64,000 bases of DNA from Betaproteobacteria bacterium (GCA_016713305.1 JADJPK010000004.1:124001-188000); one strand, 5' to 3'; positions 18,161 to 26,490 are shown, counted from the stretch's first letter. A program made the numbers and translations. The notes: a model not told the origin generated them from the sequence alone.

Positions 18161-19155
18161 GGCAGCCTGATCCGCTCGTCGCGCGCAAAGGGCCACTTGC
18201 GGTTGATCTCCCGCAGCAGATCGTTGGCCTTGCGCACGCTCGCATCCACTTCTGACCGAAGCTCCGCGAGGTCGACCGTGGCCTCGCGGGCGCTCCCCGT
18301 CACGGCCTTGATGTCCACGGTCGCAGCGCGCGCGTTCTCCATGGTGGCATCCAGCTTCGCGATGGCCCCGCGCAGTTCGCCCAGGCCGGTGTTGAACTGG
18401 ACCACCGCCTTCCGCGTCTCGTCGGTGATGCCCGCGGGACCGAGAACCTGGGATTCCGCCTTCGCCACGACCCGGTCCACCCGCCGCACCACTGTCTGCA
18501 ACGATGCGATCGTCGCGTTGAGCCGATCCACGCTCGCCAGAACCCGCTCCGCCCCTTCGTCGCTGCCCGTCACGGCGCTCAACAGGCCGCGCTTCCCTGA
18601 CATGCGGCTGGCGACCGCCTCCAGATGCGCCAGGGTGCGTTCCAGTTCGGAGCCCGGCCGGGTGATGCGCTCGATGTTCGCCAGCACCTCGTCGACGCGC
18701 GCCACGGCCAGCGGCAGGGCGGCCGCGGCGTCCTCCACCTCGAGGCGGACCTTCGCGTCCGGTGGCAGGGGCGGATCCTGCATGCGGGGGCTCTCGGCGC
18801 GCAGGCGCGCGCCGCCCACGAGCGGACGCACCAGCGAAAAGACCGTGCTCGTCCGCAGCCATCTTGCATCGCGTTCGCGCACCGCAAGCTCGATCCACAC
18901 GTTGGCATCCTCGGACAACCCCATGCGGCTGACGGTCCCGATGGGAAACCCGGAGAACATGATCGGCATTCCCACATCCACGCCTTCCACGTCATCGGCA
19001 AGCAGGACGACCTTGCGGGAGGGTTCGAACACACCGCGGGCATGCAGCGCGTACACCGTGAGCCCGATCATGATGAGCGGCAGCGCGATCAGCAGGATCG
19101 CGGCCTTCACGCGGATGTGTCGGAGTTCGGCCGGGCGTACAGGTGCTCGTTCCAT
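18157..19155 (-). CDS. MCE-domain lipid-transport substrate-binding protein (MlaD-like)
   Basis: A 332-residue membrane-anchored periplasmic protein. After a short cytoplasmic N-terminus there is one helix (AAILLIALPLIMIGLTVYAL), then a single MCE domain (VVLLADDVEGVDVGMPIMFSG, FPIGTVSRMGL), and a long helical C-terminal region that in MlaD/PqiB-type proteins helps form a hydrophobic conduit. It overlaps the preceding ATPase-like gene by 49 bp from the ATG at 19155. A GTG at 19110 overlapping that stop as GTGA is an alternative, but would remove AELRHIR, which resembles other MCE N-termini. Confidence 0.87.
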   Translation of the reverse strand: MERAPVRPAELRHIRVKAAILLIALPLIMIGLTVYALHARGVFEPSRKVVLLADDVEGVDVGMPIMFSGFPIGTVSRMGLSEDANVWIELAVRERDARWLRTSTVFSLVRPLVGGARLRAESPRMQDPPLPPDAKVRLEVEDAAAALPLAVARVDEVLANIERITRPGSELERTLAHLEAVASRMSGKRGLLSAVTGSDEGAERVLASVDRLNATIASLQTVVRRVDRVVAKAESQVLGPAGITDETRKAVVQFNTGLGELRGAIAKLDATMENARAATVDIKAVTGSAREATVDLAELRSEVDASVRKANDLLREINRKWPFARDERIRLP

Positions 19156-19604
19156 TCGTAATCGACGATGCAGCAGCGCGCGTATTCGCCGGCCAGCGCC
19201 GCAAGAAGGTCATCCAGGAAAAGCGGATAGCGGATGTCCGGCAATTGCAGGGCCGGACGGTCGACGACGATTATAGGCGGCGACTGCAGGATGGCCCGGG
19301 CGAGCTTGGTCACGAACCGCTCCTGGCGGGTGAGGTCGGGGTCCCGCTTGGTGCCGGCCTCCGCGTAGCCGGCCAGTTCCAGCAGGGCCCATCCGATCTC
19401 GGTCGCCCGGCGGTAGGGAACGTTCTGATGGAACTGCGGGACCAGGGCGATGTTCTCGATCACCGTCAGATTGGCCCGCAAAGGCAGCCATTCGGCGACC
19501 AGCGCCGCATCCTGACGCTCTTCGAGGAACGCCTGGCGAGCGGTGTTGTCCGGCATCAGCCGGATGGCCGCCTTGTCGGTGCCCAGAATCTTCATGTCCG
19601 CCAT
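19107..19604 (-). CDS. Degenerate ABC ATPase-like protein lacking Walker A (MCE cluster)
   Basis: A 165-residue protein that aligns by eye with the second half of MlaF-type ABC ATPases. A Q-loop-like stretch (RANLTVIENIALVPQF) and a helical region are followed by LTRQERFVTKLARAIL where LSGGQ...RRVALARA would be, and by PPIIVVDRP where Walker B is expected, with Arg in place of the catalytic Glu. The first 80 or so residues of a normal ATPase, including Walker A, are absent, and the H-loop is not recognisable. It lies 13 bp after the permease gene and overlaps the MCE gene, so it is placed as the ATPase of the transporter. Hydrolysis seems unlikely; a structural or regulatory role, or a remnant, is possible. 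Confidence 0.68.
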   Translation of the reverse strand: MADMKILGTDKAAIRLMPDNTARQAFLEERQDAALVAEWLPLRANLTVIENIALVPQFHQNVPYRRATEIGWALLELAGYAEAGTKRDPDLTRQERFVTKLARAILQSPPIIVVDRPALQLPDIRYPLFLDDLLAALAGEYARCCIVDYEWNEHLYARPNSDTSA

Positions 19605-19617
19605 GCGGGGGCCGCCG

Positions 19618-20418
19618 TCACAGATAGCGCAGAACGAGTGCCGCCGTCTCGATCAGCATGACGGCGAAGAACAGCCGCACCATGCCGTGGAGGACCGCGA
19701 TGGGCGCGTAGAACACCTTGCGGGGCGCATGCATCGCCTCCGCGATGGGAATGAGGGTCACGGCCAGACCGAACAGCAGCGTCTTGACCCAGAGCAGCGC
19801 CATGCCGGGGATGTCGAGGACCTTCGCAAGCACCAGCCGGATGTCGGCCGCCGGTGCGTTCCAGGGCTGGTAGCCCGACACGACGAAGTGCGCGCACAGC
19901 AGCGACACGATGATGCCGATGGAGGTGAGCGCCAGCACGGACACGGTACCGCCGATCACCCGGGGCACCAGTTCCAGCGTGACCGGATCGATGCCTGCCG
20001 CCTCCATGGAACCCAGCTCGTTGCGGATGCGCATGAAGACCACCTCGGTCGTGATGGCCGCCCCCGTACGAAGCGCCACGAACAGCACGGTCATCAATGG
20101 CACCACCTCCAGCACCACGGCGCGGATGGTGAATTCCAGCGCGTATTCGTAGATGCCGAAATCGCGGGCGGCGTTGGCCAGGATGTGGTTGACGACGATG
20201 CTGAAGACGGCCACGAACGCCGCATAGCCGCCGATGATCTGCCAGGCCGTGAAGTAGATCTGGCGGGCGAGCACTTCCCGCGTCGCACTGTTGTAGGTGG
20301 AACGCGAGAAGACGGCGCCGATCGCCACCCGGGCGAAGGCGAACACCTGGACCCACGCCAGCAGCCGGCGTTCCACGCCCGTGACGCGCCGCGCCAGGTA
20401 TTCGCCGAAAGTGCCCAT
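19618..20418 (-). CDS. MlaE-family ABC transporter permease
   Basis: An inner-membrane permease of MCE lipid transporters, 266 residues from the ATG at 20418 (MGTFGEYLARRVTGVERRLL). The core VVPLMTVLFVALRTGAAITT followed by MRIRNELGSMEAAGIDP is the MlaE signature (the cytoplasmic coupling-helix region that contacts the ATPase). Several hydrophobic segments follow. It starts the operon permease, ATPase-like, MCE, lipoprotein. The upstream open frame (to 20724) has no coding character and is not included. Confidence 0.88.
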   Translation of the reverse strand: MGTFGEYLARRVTGVERRLLAWVQVFAFARVAIGAVFSRSTYNSATREVLARQIYFTAWQIIGGYAAFVAVFSIVVNHILANAARDFGIYEYALEFTIRAVVLEVVPLMTVLFVALRTGAAITTEVVFMRIRNELGSMEAAGIDPVTLELVPRVIGGTVSVLALTSIGIIVSLLCAHFVVSGYQPWNAPAADIRLVLAKVLDIPGMALLWVKTLLFGLAVTLIPIAEAMHAPRKVFYAPIAVLHGMVRLFFAVMLIETAALVLRYL

Positions 20419-20602
20419 GGTGAAGGAAGCCTTGAAGTCAGGGCCGGAGCACTCCCGTCGGCACTCCGGTGACCCCGAGAATAAATCAGAGCATTGCCGG
20501 AACGAACCGCTGCCCCCACCCATTGCATGAACATCGTCCGCGCGTGCCAGAATCCGGTCCTCCCGTCCTTGCCGGGTCTTTCCGGCCTCCCCCCTGCGAT
20601 TC

Positions 20603-21994
20603 ATGAGCGAACCCCTCCCTTCTTCCCGCCCCCGGTCCCTCGCCCGGCTGCGTGCGATCCCGCTTCGGGCCTGGCTCAGTGTGGGCCTGCCTGTGGCGAT
20701 CGGAATCGTCGCGACATTCGTCATCGCCGCCCACTACGTCCGTCCGGCTCCGCCCACGGACATCGTGTTCTCCGCCGGCCGCGAGGGAGGTGCCTACCGT
20801 GCGTTCGCCGAGGCATACGCCAGGATCCTCGCCCGGGACGGCGTGAAGGTGACGATTCGCTCGAGCGCAGGGGCACGCGAGAACTACCGGCTGCTGCGGG
20901 AACGCAAGGAACCGGTGGACGTCGCGTTCGTGCGCAGCGGCATCGGCGACGTGGAGGAAGCGCCGCATCTGGTTTCGCTGGGGGTGATGGGGTACGAGGC
21001 GCTCTGGGTCTTCTGCCGCGGCAAGGCCACCCTCGACGATCTGCCCGGCCTGAGCGGCAAGACCATCGCCATCGGGGCGAAGGGCGCAGGTACGCGCCGC
21101 CTGGTGCGCACGCTGCTGGGTGCGAACGGCATCGACGAGAAGGACTTCAAGGCGGTCGAGATCGGCGGTGTGGAGGCTGCAGAAGCACTGCTGACGGGAC
21201 ACGTGGACTGCGCATTCCTCTTCGAGTCGCCCGAAGCGGGCGTCCTCAAGGCGCTCCTGTACAGCCCCGATGCCCAGATCGTGGATTTCACCCGGCGGGC
21301 CGACGCGTACTCGAAGCGCATTCCGGCGCTGCACAAGGTGGTGCTGCCGGAGGGCGCCAACGATCTCGAAGCCAACCGTCCGGAAAGGCCGATCACACTG
21401 CTGGCGGCGCAGACGCAGCTCCTCGCGCCTGCCGACCTTCACCCCGCCATCCAGATGCTGCTGCTGCAGGCCGCCACCGAAGTGCACGCTGCCGAAGGTC
21501 TGTTCCAGACCGAGCGGGAGTTTCCGGCACAGCGGGCCTTCGAGTTCCCGCTCTCGGACGATGCGAAGCGCTACTACGCGACCGGCCGTCCGCTGCTGCA
21601 GCGGTATCTTCCCTTCTGGCTCGCCAATCTCGCCGACCGCGCGCTCGTCTTCCTGATTCCCGCGCTGGCGATCATCTTCCCGCTCGTGCGGATTCTCCCG
21701 CCGCTGTACGCCTGGACGGTCCGCCGGCGCATCTACCGCTGGTATGGCGAGCTCATGTTCATCGAGAACGAGATGCGCCGGACGCTCACCCGCGGCGAGA
21801 CCCGCGATTACGGCGAACGGCTCGACTGGATCGAGCGGGAAGTCAACGAACTGCAGCCGCCGCTCGCCTTCGCCAACCAGGTCTATGCGCTGCGGCAGCA
21901 CATCGATTTCGTCCAGCAGAAGCTCGAGCACATCGGGTCCGGCGTGACCGGCGACCCTTCTCCCCCCGCGCCGGTTCCGCCGATGTCCCTGTGA
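20603..21994 (+). CDS. TAXI-family TRAP-type solute-binding protein
   Basis: A 463-residue protein. A membrane helix near residues 25-45 (LSVGLPVAIGIVATFVIAAH) is followed by a TAXI-type binding domain (DIVFSAGREGGAYRAFAEAY, SSAGARENYRLLRE, VDVAFVRSG, LPGLSGKTIAIGAKGAGTRR). There is then a second C-terminal helix (ALVFLIPALAIIFPLVRILP) and a cytoplasmic helical tail. Having two membrane anchors rather than a cleaved signal is characteristic of a subset of TAXI proteins found without DctQM partners; none is adjacent here. It precedes tusA-, dsrE- and metE-like genes on the same strand. Confidence 0.87.
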   Translation: MSEPLPSSRPRSLARLRAIPLRAWLSVGLPVAIGIVATFVIAAHYVRPAPPTDIVFSAGREGGAYRAFAEAYARILARDGVKVTIRSSAGARENYRLLRERKEPVDVAFVRSGIGDVEEAPHLVSLGVMGYEALWVFCRGKATLDDLPGLSGKTIAIGAKGAGTRRLVRTLLGANGIDEKDFKAVEIGGVEAAEALLTGHVDCAFLFESPEAGVLKALLYSPDAQIVDFTRRADAYSKRIPALHKVVLPEGANDLEANRPERPITLLAAQTQLLAPADLHPAIQMLLLQAATEVHAAEGLFQTEREFPAQRAFEFPLSDDAKRYYATGRPLLQRYLPFWLANLADRALVFLIPALAIIFPLVRILPPLYAWTVRRRIYRWYGELMFIENEMRRTLTRGETRDYGERLDWIEREVNELQPPLAFANQVYALRQHIDFVQQKLEHIGSGVTGDPSPPAPVPPMSL

Positions 21995-22071
21995 ATGCGC
22001 GTTCGTTCGATCCCGCAGCGGGGCTGCGTTATGCTCCCGCCTCCGACTTCGCCTTTGCCGCTGCCGCCTTC

Positions 22072-22317
22072 ATGTCCCCCCCACCCGTCCCGCCTCACGA
22101 CGAAGACTGGGATGCCGGCGAGCTCGGTTGCGGCGAGCTCGTGATGAACCTGCGTTTCCTGCTGAAGGCCATGAGACCCGGGCAGGTCATCCGCGTCCGG
22201 GCCACCGATACCGGCGCGGTCGAAGATCTGCCGGCCTGGTGCCGGATGACGAAGGACACCCTGCTGCATCATGACCCGCAGCAGAGCTTCTACTACATCG
22301 CTCGAGGCAGCTACTGA
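22072..22317 (+). CDS. TusA-like sulfurtransferase domain protein
   Basis: A small 81-residue protein of the TusA/SirA/YedF fold. The Cys in ELGCGEL occupies the place of the active Cys of the TusA CPxP motif, although CPxP itself is replaced by CGEL. AMRPGQVIRVRATDTGAVEDLPAWCRMTKDTLL matches the second half of TusA, with a second Cys. TusA proteins relay persulfide sulfur, and some family members are linked to selenium. The ATG at 22072 lies 77 bp after the TAXI gene. A related domain forms the N-terminus of the MetE-like protein two genes downstream. Confidence 0.83.
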   Translation: MSPPPVPPHDEDWDAGELGCGELVMNLRFLLKAMRPGQVIRVRATDTGAVEDLPAWCRMTKDTLLHHDPQQSFYYIARGSY

Positions 22318-22376
22318 TTTTCCGGCGCGGCGCCGCGGGTGCCGCGCCCCGTTTCGACTTTCAACAGGAGACACCC

Positions 22377-22745
22377 ATGGCCGGCACCGGCAAGTTCTGC
22401 GTCAGCTTGAGCTATTCCAAGGACAACACGGACAAGGCGACGGTCGCCTTCGTCGTCGCGAACGCCGCTCAGGCGTCCAACCAGCAGACGCTCGTGTTCC
22501 TCTCGATCGAAGGCGTGCGCCTGTCGCAGCAGGGCTACACGGACGGCATCCACGAGGAAGGCTTTGCGCCGCTCAAGGATCTCATGGAGAACTTCGTGAA
22601 GGCCGGCGGAACCATCTTCGTGTGTTCGCCCTGCTTCAAGAAGCGCGGTCTCGCGGAAGACAGCCTCATTCCCGGCGCGACGATCGTGGGCGGTGCCAAG
22701 CTCGTCGAGTTCCTGTCGGACGGCACGCCCTGCATGAGCTACTGA
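22377..22745 (+). CDS. DsrE family protein
   Basis: A 122-residue cytoplasmic protein of the DsrE/YchN fold. ATVAFVVANAAQASNQQTLVFLSIEGV, GFAPLKDLMENFVKAGGTIFVC and CSPCFKKRGLAEDSLIPGATIVG match DsrE-like small sulfur-relay proteins. The Cys in SPCFKKRG lies where many homologues carry the persulfide-accepting cysteine. It is preceded by AGGAGA eight bases before the ATG and lies between a TusA-like gene and the TusA::MetE fusion (19 bp downstream), so an operon role in sulfur transfer is probable. Confidence 0.88.
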   Translation: MAGTGKFCVSLSYSKDNTDKATVAFVVANAAQASNQQTLVFLSIEGVRLSQQGYTDGIHEEGFAPLKDLMENFVKAGGTIFVCSPCFKKRGLAEDSLIPGATIVGGAKLVEFLSDGTPCMSY

Positions 22746-22764
22746 GCGCGCCGACCGCCCCTGC

Positions 22765-24294
22765 ATGGAAACACCTGTCTCCACGGCCTTGAAGCCCGAC
22801 GTGAGCTTCGACGGCGGCGATCTCGATTGCGGAAGCGGTCTGCTGCTCATGATCCGCAGCCACATCGATCCGCTGCCGCGCGGAGGTCTGCTGGAGATCC
22901 TCTCCACCGAGATCTCGGTGAAGGAGGATCTCCCCGCGTGGTGCAGGCTCACGGGAAACGAACGCGTCTCCGCCGGGCGTGCGCCCGGCGGCGCCATGGC
23001 CTTCGTCGTGTGCAAGGGCGCTCTCGCGGAGCGTTCCGTCTCCTCCCCGCCTGCCCACATTCCCATGACCGCAATCCCGCGGCAGACGAGCACGTTTCGG
23101 GACCACCTCCCCGAGCCGGCGCCGGCCCCGGCCATCGCCGCGCTCTCCGTCATGGGCGTGGGCAGCTGGCCGAGACCGCGATGGATGGTGCAGGCGGTGC
23201 ACGAGCGTCTCGAAGGCCGCCTCGGGGAAGCAGACTTCGACGCGACTGCCGACGATGCCGTGAGACTGTGCGTCGACGCGCAGCGGCGTGCGGGCGTCGA
23301 CGTGTTCACCGATGGCGAGCAGCGCCGGGACAGCTACGCGAGCTTCGTCGCAAGCCGGCTGGACAATTGCCAGCTCATCCCGCTCACCGATCTGCTTCCG
23401 CTGGTGGACGATCCGGAGGAGTTCCAGGAAGAACTGAGGGCGCTGGACGTCCCGGCCGGAGAAGTCCGGCATCCCGCCGTGTTCGGCCGCCTGGGACGCA
23501 GCAGGCCCGTGGCGCTGCACGAGGCGACGTTCCTCCGCAGTCTCGTCGACAAACCCGTCAAGGTGGCGCTGCCGGGACCCTATCTCCTCACCCGCACCAT
23601 GTGGATGGAGTGCATCTCCGATCGCGCCTACGGCTCCCGCGAGGACATCTCCGCGGACATCGTGCGGGTGCTGCGGGAAGAACTTGCCGATCTGCTGGCA
23701 GCAGGCGTTTCTCTGGTGCAGTTCGACGAGCCCGTGCTCTCGGAAGTGGTCTTCACCGGCGCCAAGAACCGGCGGAGCTTCATGTGCGGAGCGCTGTCGG
23801 AGAAGGGCGATGCCGCGACGGAGCTCGCCTTCGCACGCGATCTCGTCAACGCAGTGACCGAGGGGTTTCCGCTGGAGCGCGTCGCGCTGCACATGTGCCG
23901 CGGCAACTGGACACCCGACGAATCGACCTGCCTGGCCGGCGATTACACGCCGCTCGTGGCCACGCTCGCCGACATGCGAGTCGGCACGTATTTCCTCGAA
24001 CTGTGCACGCCCCGCGCCGGCGAGATCGAGGTGCTGAAGGCACTGCCCGCGGATCGGAGGATCGGCGTCGGCGTGGTGAATCAGAAGCACACGCGGGTGG
24101 AAACCGTCGACGAGATCCTGGCCAAGGCCCAGGGCGCGATCCGGATCTTCGGCGCCGACCGCGTGCTGCTCAATCCGGACTGCGGTTTCGCCACCTTCGC
24201 GGACAATCCGGTCAGCTCGGCCTCCGTCGCGGAAGCCAAGCTTCATGCCATTGCCGAAGCGGCGCTGCGTCTTAAGGAAAGCAGCGCGGTCTGA
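22765..24294 (+). CDS. TusA-like domain fused to MetE-like (cobalamin-independent methionine synthase) domain
   Basis: A 509-residue two-domain protein. Residues 12-88 are TusA-like (DLDCGSGLLLMI with Cys22, then VKEDLPAWCRLTG). Residues 120-505 are a MetE C-terminal-type barrel: VQFDEPVLSE (Asp321), VALHMCRGNW (His376, Cys378), FLELCTPRAGE (Glu412) and LLNPDCGFATF (Cys473), which reproduce the His-Cys-Glu-Cys zinc site that activates a thiol for methyl transfer. The folate-binding N-terminal half of full MetE is missing, so the methyl donor is probably not methyltetrahydrofolate-polyglutamate as in MetE. The fusion to a persulfide/selenide-carrier domain suggests methylation of a carrier-bound or low-molecular-weight thiol or selenol; that is inference. 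It converges with selD, 18 bp apart. Confidence 0.87.
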   Translation: METPVSTALKPDVSFDGGDLDCGSGLLLMIRSHIDPLPRGGLLEILSTEISVKEDLPAWCRLTGNERVSAGRAPGGAMAFVVCKGALAERSVSSPPAHIPMTAIPRQTSTFRDHLPEPAPAPAIAALSVMGVGSWPRPRWMVQAVHERLEGRLGEADFDATADDAVRLCVDAQRRAGVDVFTDGEQRRDSYASFVASRLDNCQLIPLTDLLPLVDDPEEFQEELRALDVPAGEVRHPAVFGRLGRSRPVALHEATFLRSLVDKPVKVALPGPYLLTRTMWMECISDRAYGSREDISADIVRVLREELADLLAAGVSLVQFDEPVLSEVVFTGAKNRRSFMCGALSEKGDAATELAFARDLVNAVTEGFPLERVALHMCRGNWTPDESTCLAGDYTPLVATLADMRVGTYFLELCTPRAGEIEVLKALPADRRIGVGVVNQKHTRVETVDEILAKAQGAIRIFGADRVLLNPDCGFATFADNPVSSASVAEAKLHAIAEAALRLKESSAV

Positions 24295-24312
24295 TGGCGG
24301 AGTGCGGCCGGT

Positions 24313-25365
24313 TCACTCGACCGTGACGCCCGGCTGACCGGCCTCCACTTCCCCGATCTCCGCGGCCCGTTCGAAGCCTTCGCTGCGGAAGACATCCAGT
24401 ACCTCATCGACCGCGTCGGGCGCGCAGGTGACCAGGAGTCCGCCGCTCGTCTGCGGATCGCACAGGAGCCAGCGCCGGGTTTCGTCCATCCGGCCTGGTG
24501 CGACCTCGTGGCCGTAAGCGGCCCAGTTGCGCTTCGATGCGCCGGTCACATGGCCGGCGGCGGCCAGTTCCTCCACGCCCGGAAGCAGGGGCACCCGACC
24601 GCTGCGCACCGTCGCGTGGACACCGGAGCCGCGGCAGACCTCCAACAGATGGCCCAGCAACCCGAATCCGGTGACATCGGTCAGGGCATGAACGCCCTGC
24701 AGGGCCGCGAGCCGCGGTCCGGGTGTGTTGAGCCGCGTCGTGCTGTCCAGCATCGCGGCGTAGTGGGCTGCCGACAGCTGCTCCTTCTTCAGGGCAGCGC
24801 TGTAGATGCCCACCCCGATGCCCTTGCCAAGAACGATCCTGTCCCCGGGCCACGCATCAGAGTTCCGCTTGAGTTGCAACGGATTCACGAGCCCGATGGC
24901 GACCAGCCCGTAGATGGGTTCGACCGAATCGATGCTGTGGCCACCCGCCACCGGAATCCCGGCGCGTTTGCAGACGGACTCGCCGCCTTCGAGGATTGCC
25001 CGGATCGTCTCCACCGGCAACTTGTCGATCGGCATGCCCACCAGCGCCAGTGCGAACAGCGGCGTGCCGCCCATGGCGTACACATCCGAGATCGCATTCG
25101 TGGCGGCGATGGCGCCGAAATCGAACGGATCGTCCACGATGGGCATGAAGAAGTCCGTCGTCGCCACGACGGCCTGGCTTTCGTTGATCCTGTAGACCGC
25201 GGCGTCGTCGCTCGTTTCTATGCCGACCAGCAGTGCCTCCGGCACCAGGCCCTTGGCCGTGTTCGCGAGGATGTTCTGCAGGACCCCGGGTGCCAGCTTG
25301 CAGCCGCAACCTCCGCCGTGAGCGAGGCTGGTGAGCCGGGGGAATCCGGCGGCGGGTGCGTTCAT
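24313..25365 (-). CDS. selD: Selenide, water dikinase SelD
   Basis: Makes selenophosphate from selenide and ATP, for selenocysteine or 2-selenouridine. It is 350 residues long. The glycine-rich HGGGCGCKLAP carries the active Cys20 (codon TGC, so Cys rather than Sec) and the essential Lys23. ATTDFFMPIVDDPFDFG, AISDVYAMGGTPLFAL and GGHSIDS are AIRS-family motifs; DVTGFGLLGHLLE and DPQTSGGLL complete it. No selA, selB, selU or tRNA-Sec is in the window. It is transcribed divergently from the MOSC gene and convergently with the MetE-like gene. Confidence 0.95.
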   Translation of the reverse strand: MNAPAAGFPRLTSLAHGGGCGCKLAPGVLQNILANTAKGLVPEALLVGIETSDDAAVYRINESQAVVATTDFFMPIVDDPFDFGAIAATNAISDVYAMGGTPLFALALVGMPIDKLPVETIRAILEGGESVCKRAGIPVAGGHSIDSVEPIYGLVAIGLVNPLQLKRNSDAWPGDRIVLGKGIGVGIYSAALKKEQLSAAHYAAMLDSTTRLNTPGPRLAALQGVHALTDVTGFGLLGHLLEVCRGSGVHATVRSGRVPLLPGVEELAAAGHVTGASKRNWAAYGHEVAPGRMDETRRWLLCDPQTSGGLLVTCAPDAVDEVLDVFRSEGFERAAEIGEVEAGQPGVTVE

Positions 25366-25607
25366 GGGGTGCTCCAGAGGGGTAAGCCGTCATTCTAGGG
25401 AAGGTCCGACCGATGGTCGCGGATCGTGTGTCGGTCGGAAACGGTCCGGGTTGACCCGTTGGGCCTCTCGTTTCCGCGAAGGACGACGATCGGCGCCCTG
25501 GGAACACCCCGGGCAACCTCCTTCCTCAATGTCACTCAACAGGGAATTGTCCGGATGGATCACGGGAATCTGTCCGATGGCAGCGGCGACAACTTCTCCA
25601 ATGATGT

Positions 25608-25635
25608 TTGCGTCATCGTCGGGCAATGACATAAT
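25608..25635 (+). promoter_or_regulatory. Candidate sigma-70 promoter for the MOSC gene
   Basis: TTGCGT at 25608-25613 and CATAAT at 25630-25635, with a 16-base spacer and TG one base upstream of the -10 (extended -10). It lies in the 333-bp selD / MOSC divergent interval and points towards the MOSC ATG at 25699. Otherwise this interval holds only short frames without coding character. Confidence 0.4.
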
Positions 25636-25698
25636 CCGGCAACAAAACGAACGTACCTATATGCAAACAGCAACGGACGCGGACCCAGGGCAATCGCG

Positions 25699-26490
25699 AT
25701 GATAGCCGTCGGCAAAGTCAGGGAACTGTGGCGCTACCCGGTGAAGTGCATGGGGGGAGAGCGCATCGAATCCGGCGTCATTTCGGCCTCGGGCCTCCGT
25801 GGAGACCGGCGCTGGGCCCTGCGGGACGAAAACCGGCGGGAAATCTGCACCGGGCACTTGATGCCCTCCCTGGCGCGCTGCCGCGCCCGGTATCTTCACG
25901 AACCGGAACACGACGAAAGCGCTCCCGTCGCACTCATCTTTCCGGACGGCTCCAGCGCCCGCAGCGATTCCCCGGGCGTTCACGATCACCTCACCTCGGT
26001 TCTGGGGCATCCGCTGACGCTCTGGCCCGTGGTCGATGCGGACGAAGCGGATCACTACCGTCGCAGGGGGGAACCTCTGGAGGCCCTGGGGGTGACGGAG
26101 ATGAGCGATCCCGGACGTGCACCGGGCGAATCGCGCGAAGGGTCGGCCCGCCCGGCCGGTACCGGCGAGTTCGTGACCCGCCCCGGAACCTATCACCGGT
26201 TGGCGCCGATTCACTTGGTGACCACCGCATCCCTGGCCTTCATGCGCACCACAGGGCTCGACCTCGACGGGAGCGTGGCCCGGTTCAGGCCCAATGCGCT
26301 GCTCGAAGCGACCAGGCCCGGGCGTGCGCTCCCCGAATCCGAGTGGATCGGGCGTGTGCTGGCCGTGGGAGATGCACGGGTTTACATCACAGGTGCCGTT
26401 GCCCGCTCCGGTGCATCGGGCACAGGCCCGGCAGCCCCGTCGAGCCTGGACACCACGGCCGGACATGCCAACGGGCACCCGGGCGTCTAG
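25699..26490 (+). CDS. MOSC domain protein with early stop
   Basis: MOSC proteins bind a sulfur or molybdenum-cofactor group on a conserved Cys. The N-terminal beta-barrel part is clear (VGKVRELWRYPVKCMGGERI, LRGDRRWALRDENRRE), as is the MOSC start (HLVTTASLAFMRTTGL, ARFRPNALLE). The last part is unusual. The frame ends at a TAG (26488-26490), yet continuing it gives GEVVRAGEVREGDTVHLMD and a TGA at 26548-26550, the normal MOSC ending (GVYGEVV...). The expected Cys after GDARVYIT is missing in frame, but an adjacent frame reads PLRCIG there. So the gene is decaying or carries sequence errors near 26400 and at 26490. Confidence 0.78.
   Translation: MIAVGKVRELWRYPVKCMGGERIESGVISASGLRGDRRWALRDENRREICTGHLMPSLARCRARYLHEPEHDESAPVALIFPDGSSARSDSPGVHDHLTSVLGHPLTLWPVVDADEADHYRRRGEPLEALGVTEMSDPGRAPGESREGSARPAGTGEFVTRPGTYHRLAPIHLVTTASLAFMRTTGLDLDGSVARFRPNALLEATRPGRALPESEWIGRVLAVGDARVYITGAVARSGASGTGPAAPSSLDTTAGHANGHPGV

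Noticed and set aside
19605..19700. A frameshift hiding the Walker A of the MCE ATPase-like gene.
   Set aside because: The upstream sequence is fully used by the permease coding region, whose C-terminus is intact, so there is no room for the missing 80 residues.
25300..25312. SelD active site read as selenocysteine.
   Set aside because: Both active-site codons are TGC (Cys), not TGA.
25390..25632. An 80-codon frame in the selD / MOSC interval.
   Set aside because: It has no ribosome binding site, no recognisable motif, and overlaps the likely MOSC promoter.
26488..26490. Stop recoding in the MOSC gene as selenocysteine.
   Set aside because: The codon is TAG, not TGA, and lies where homologues carry Tyr, with no recoding element visible.
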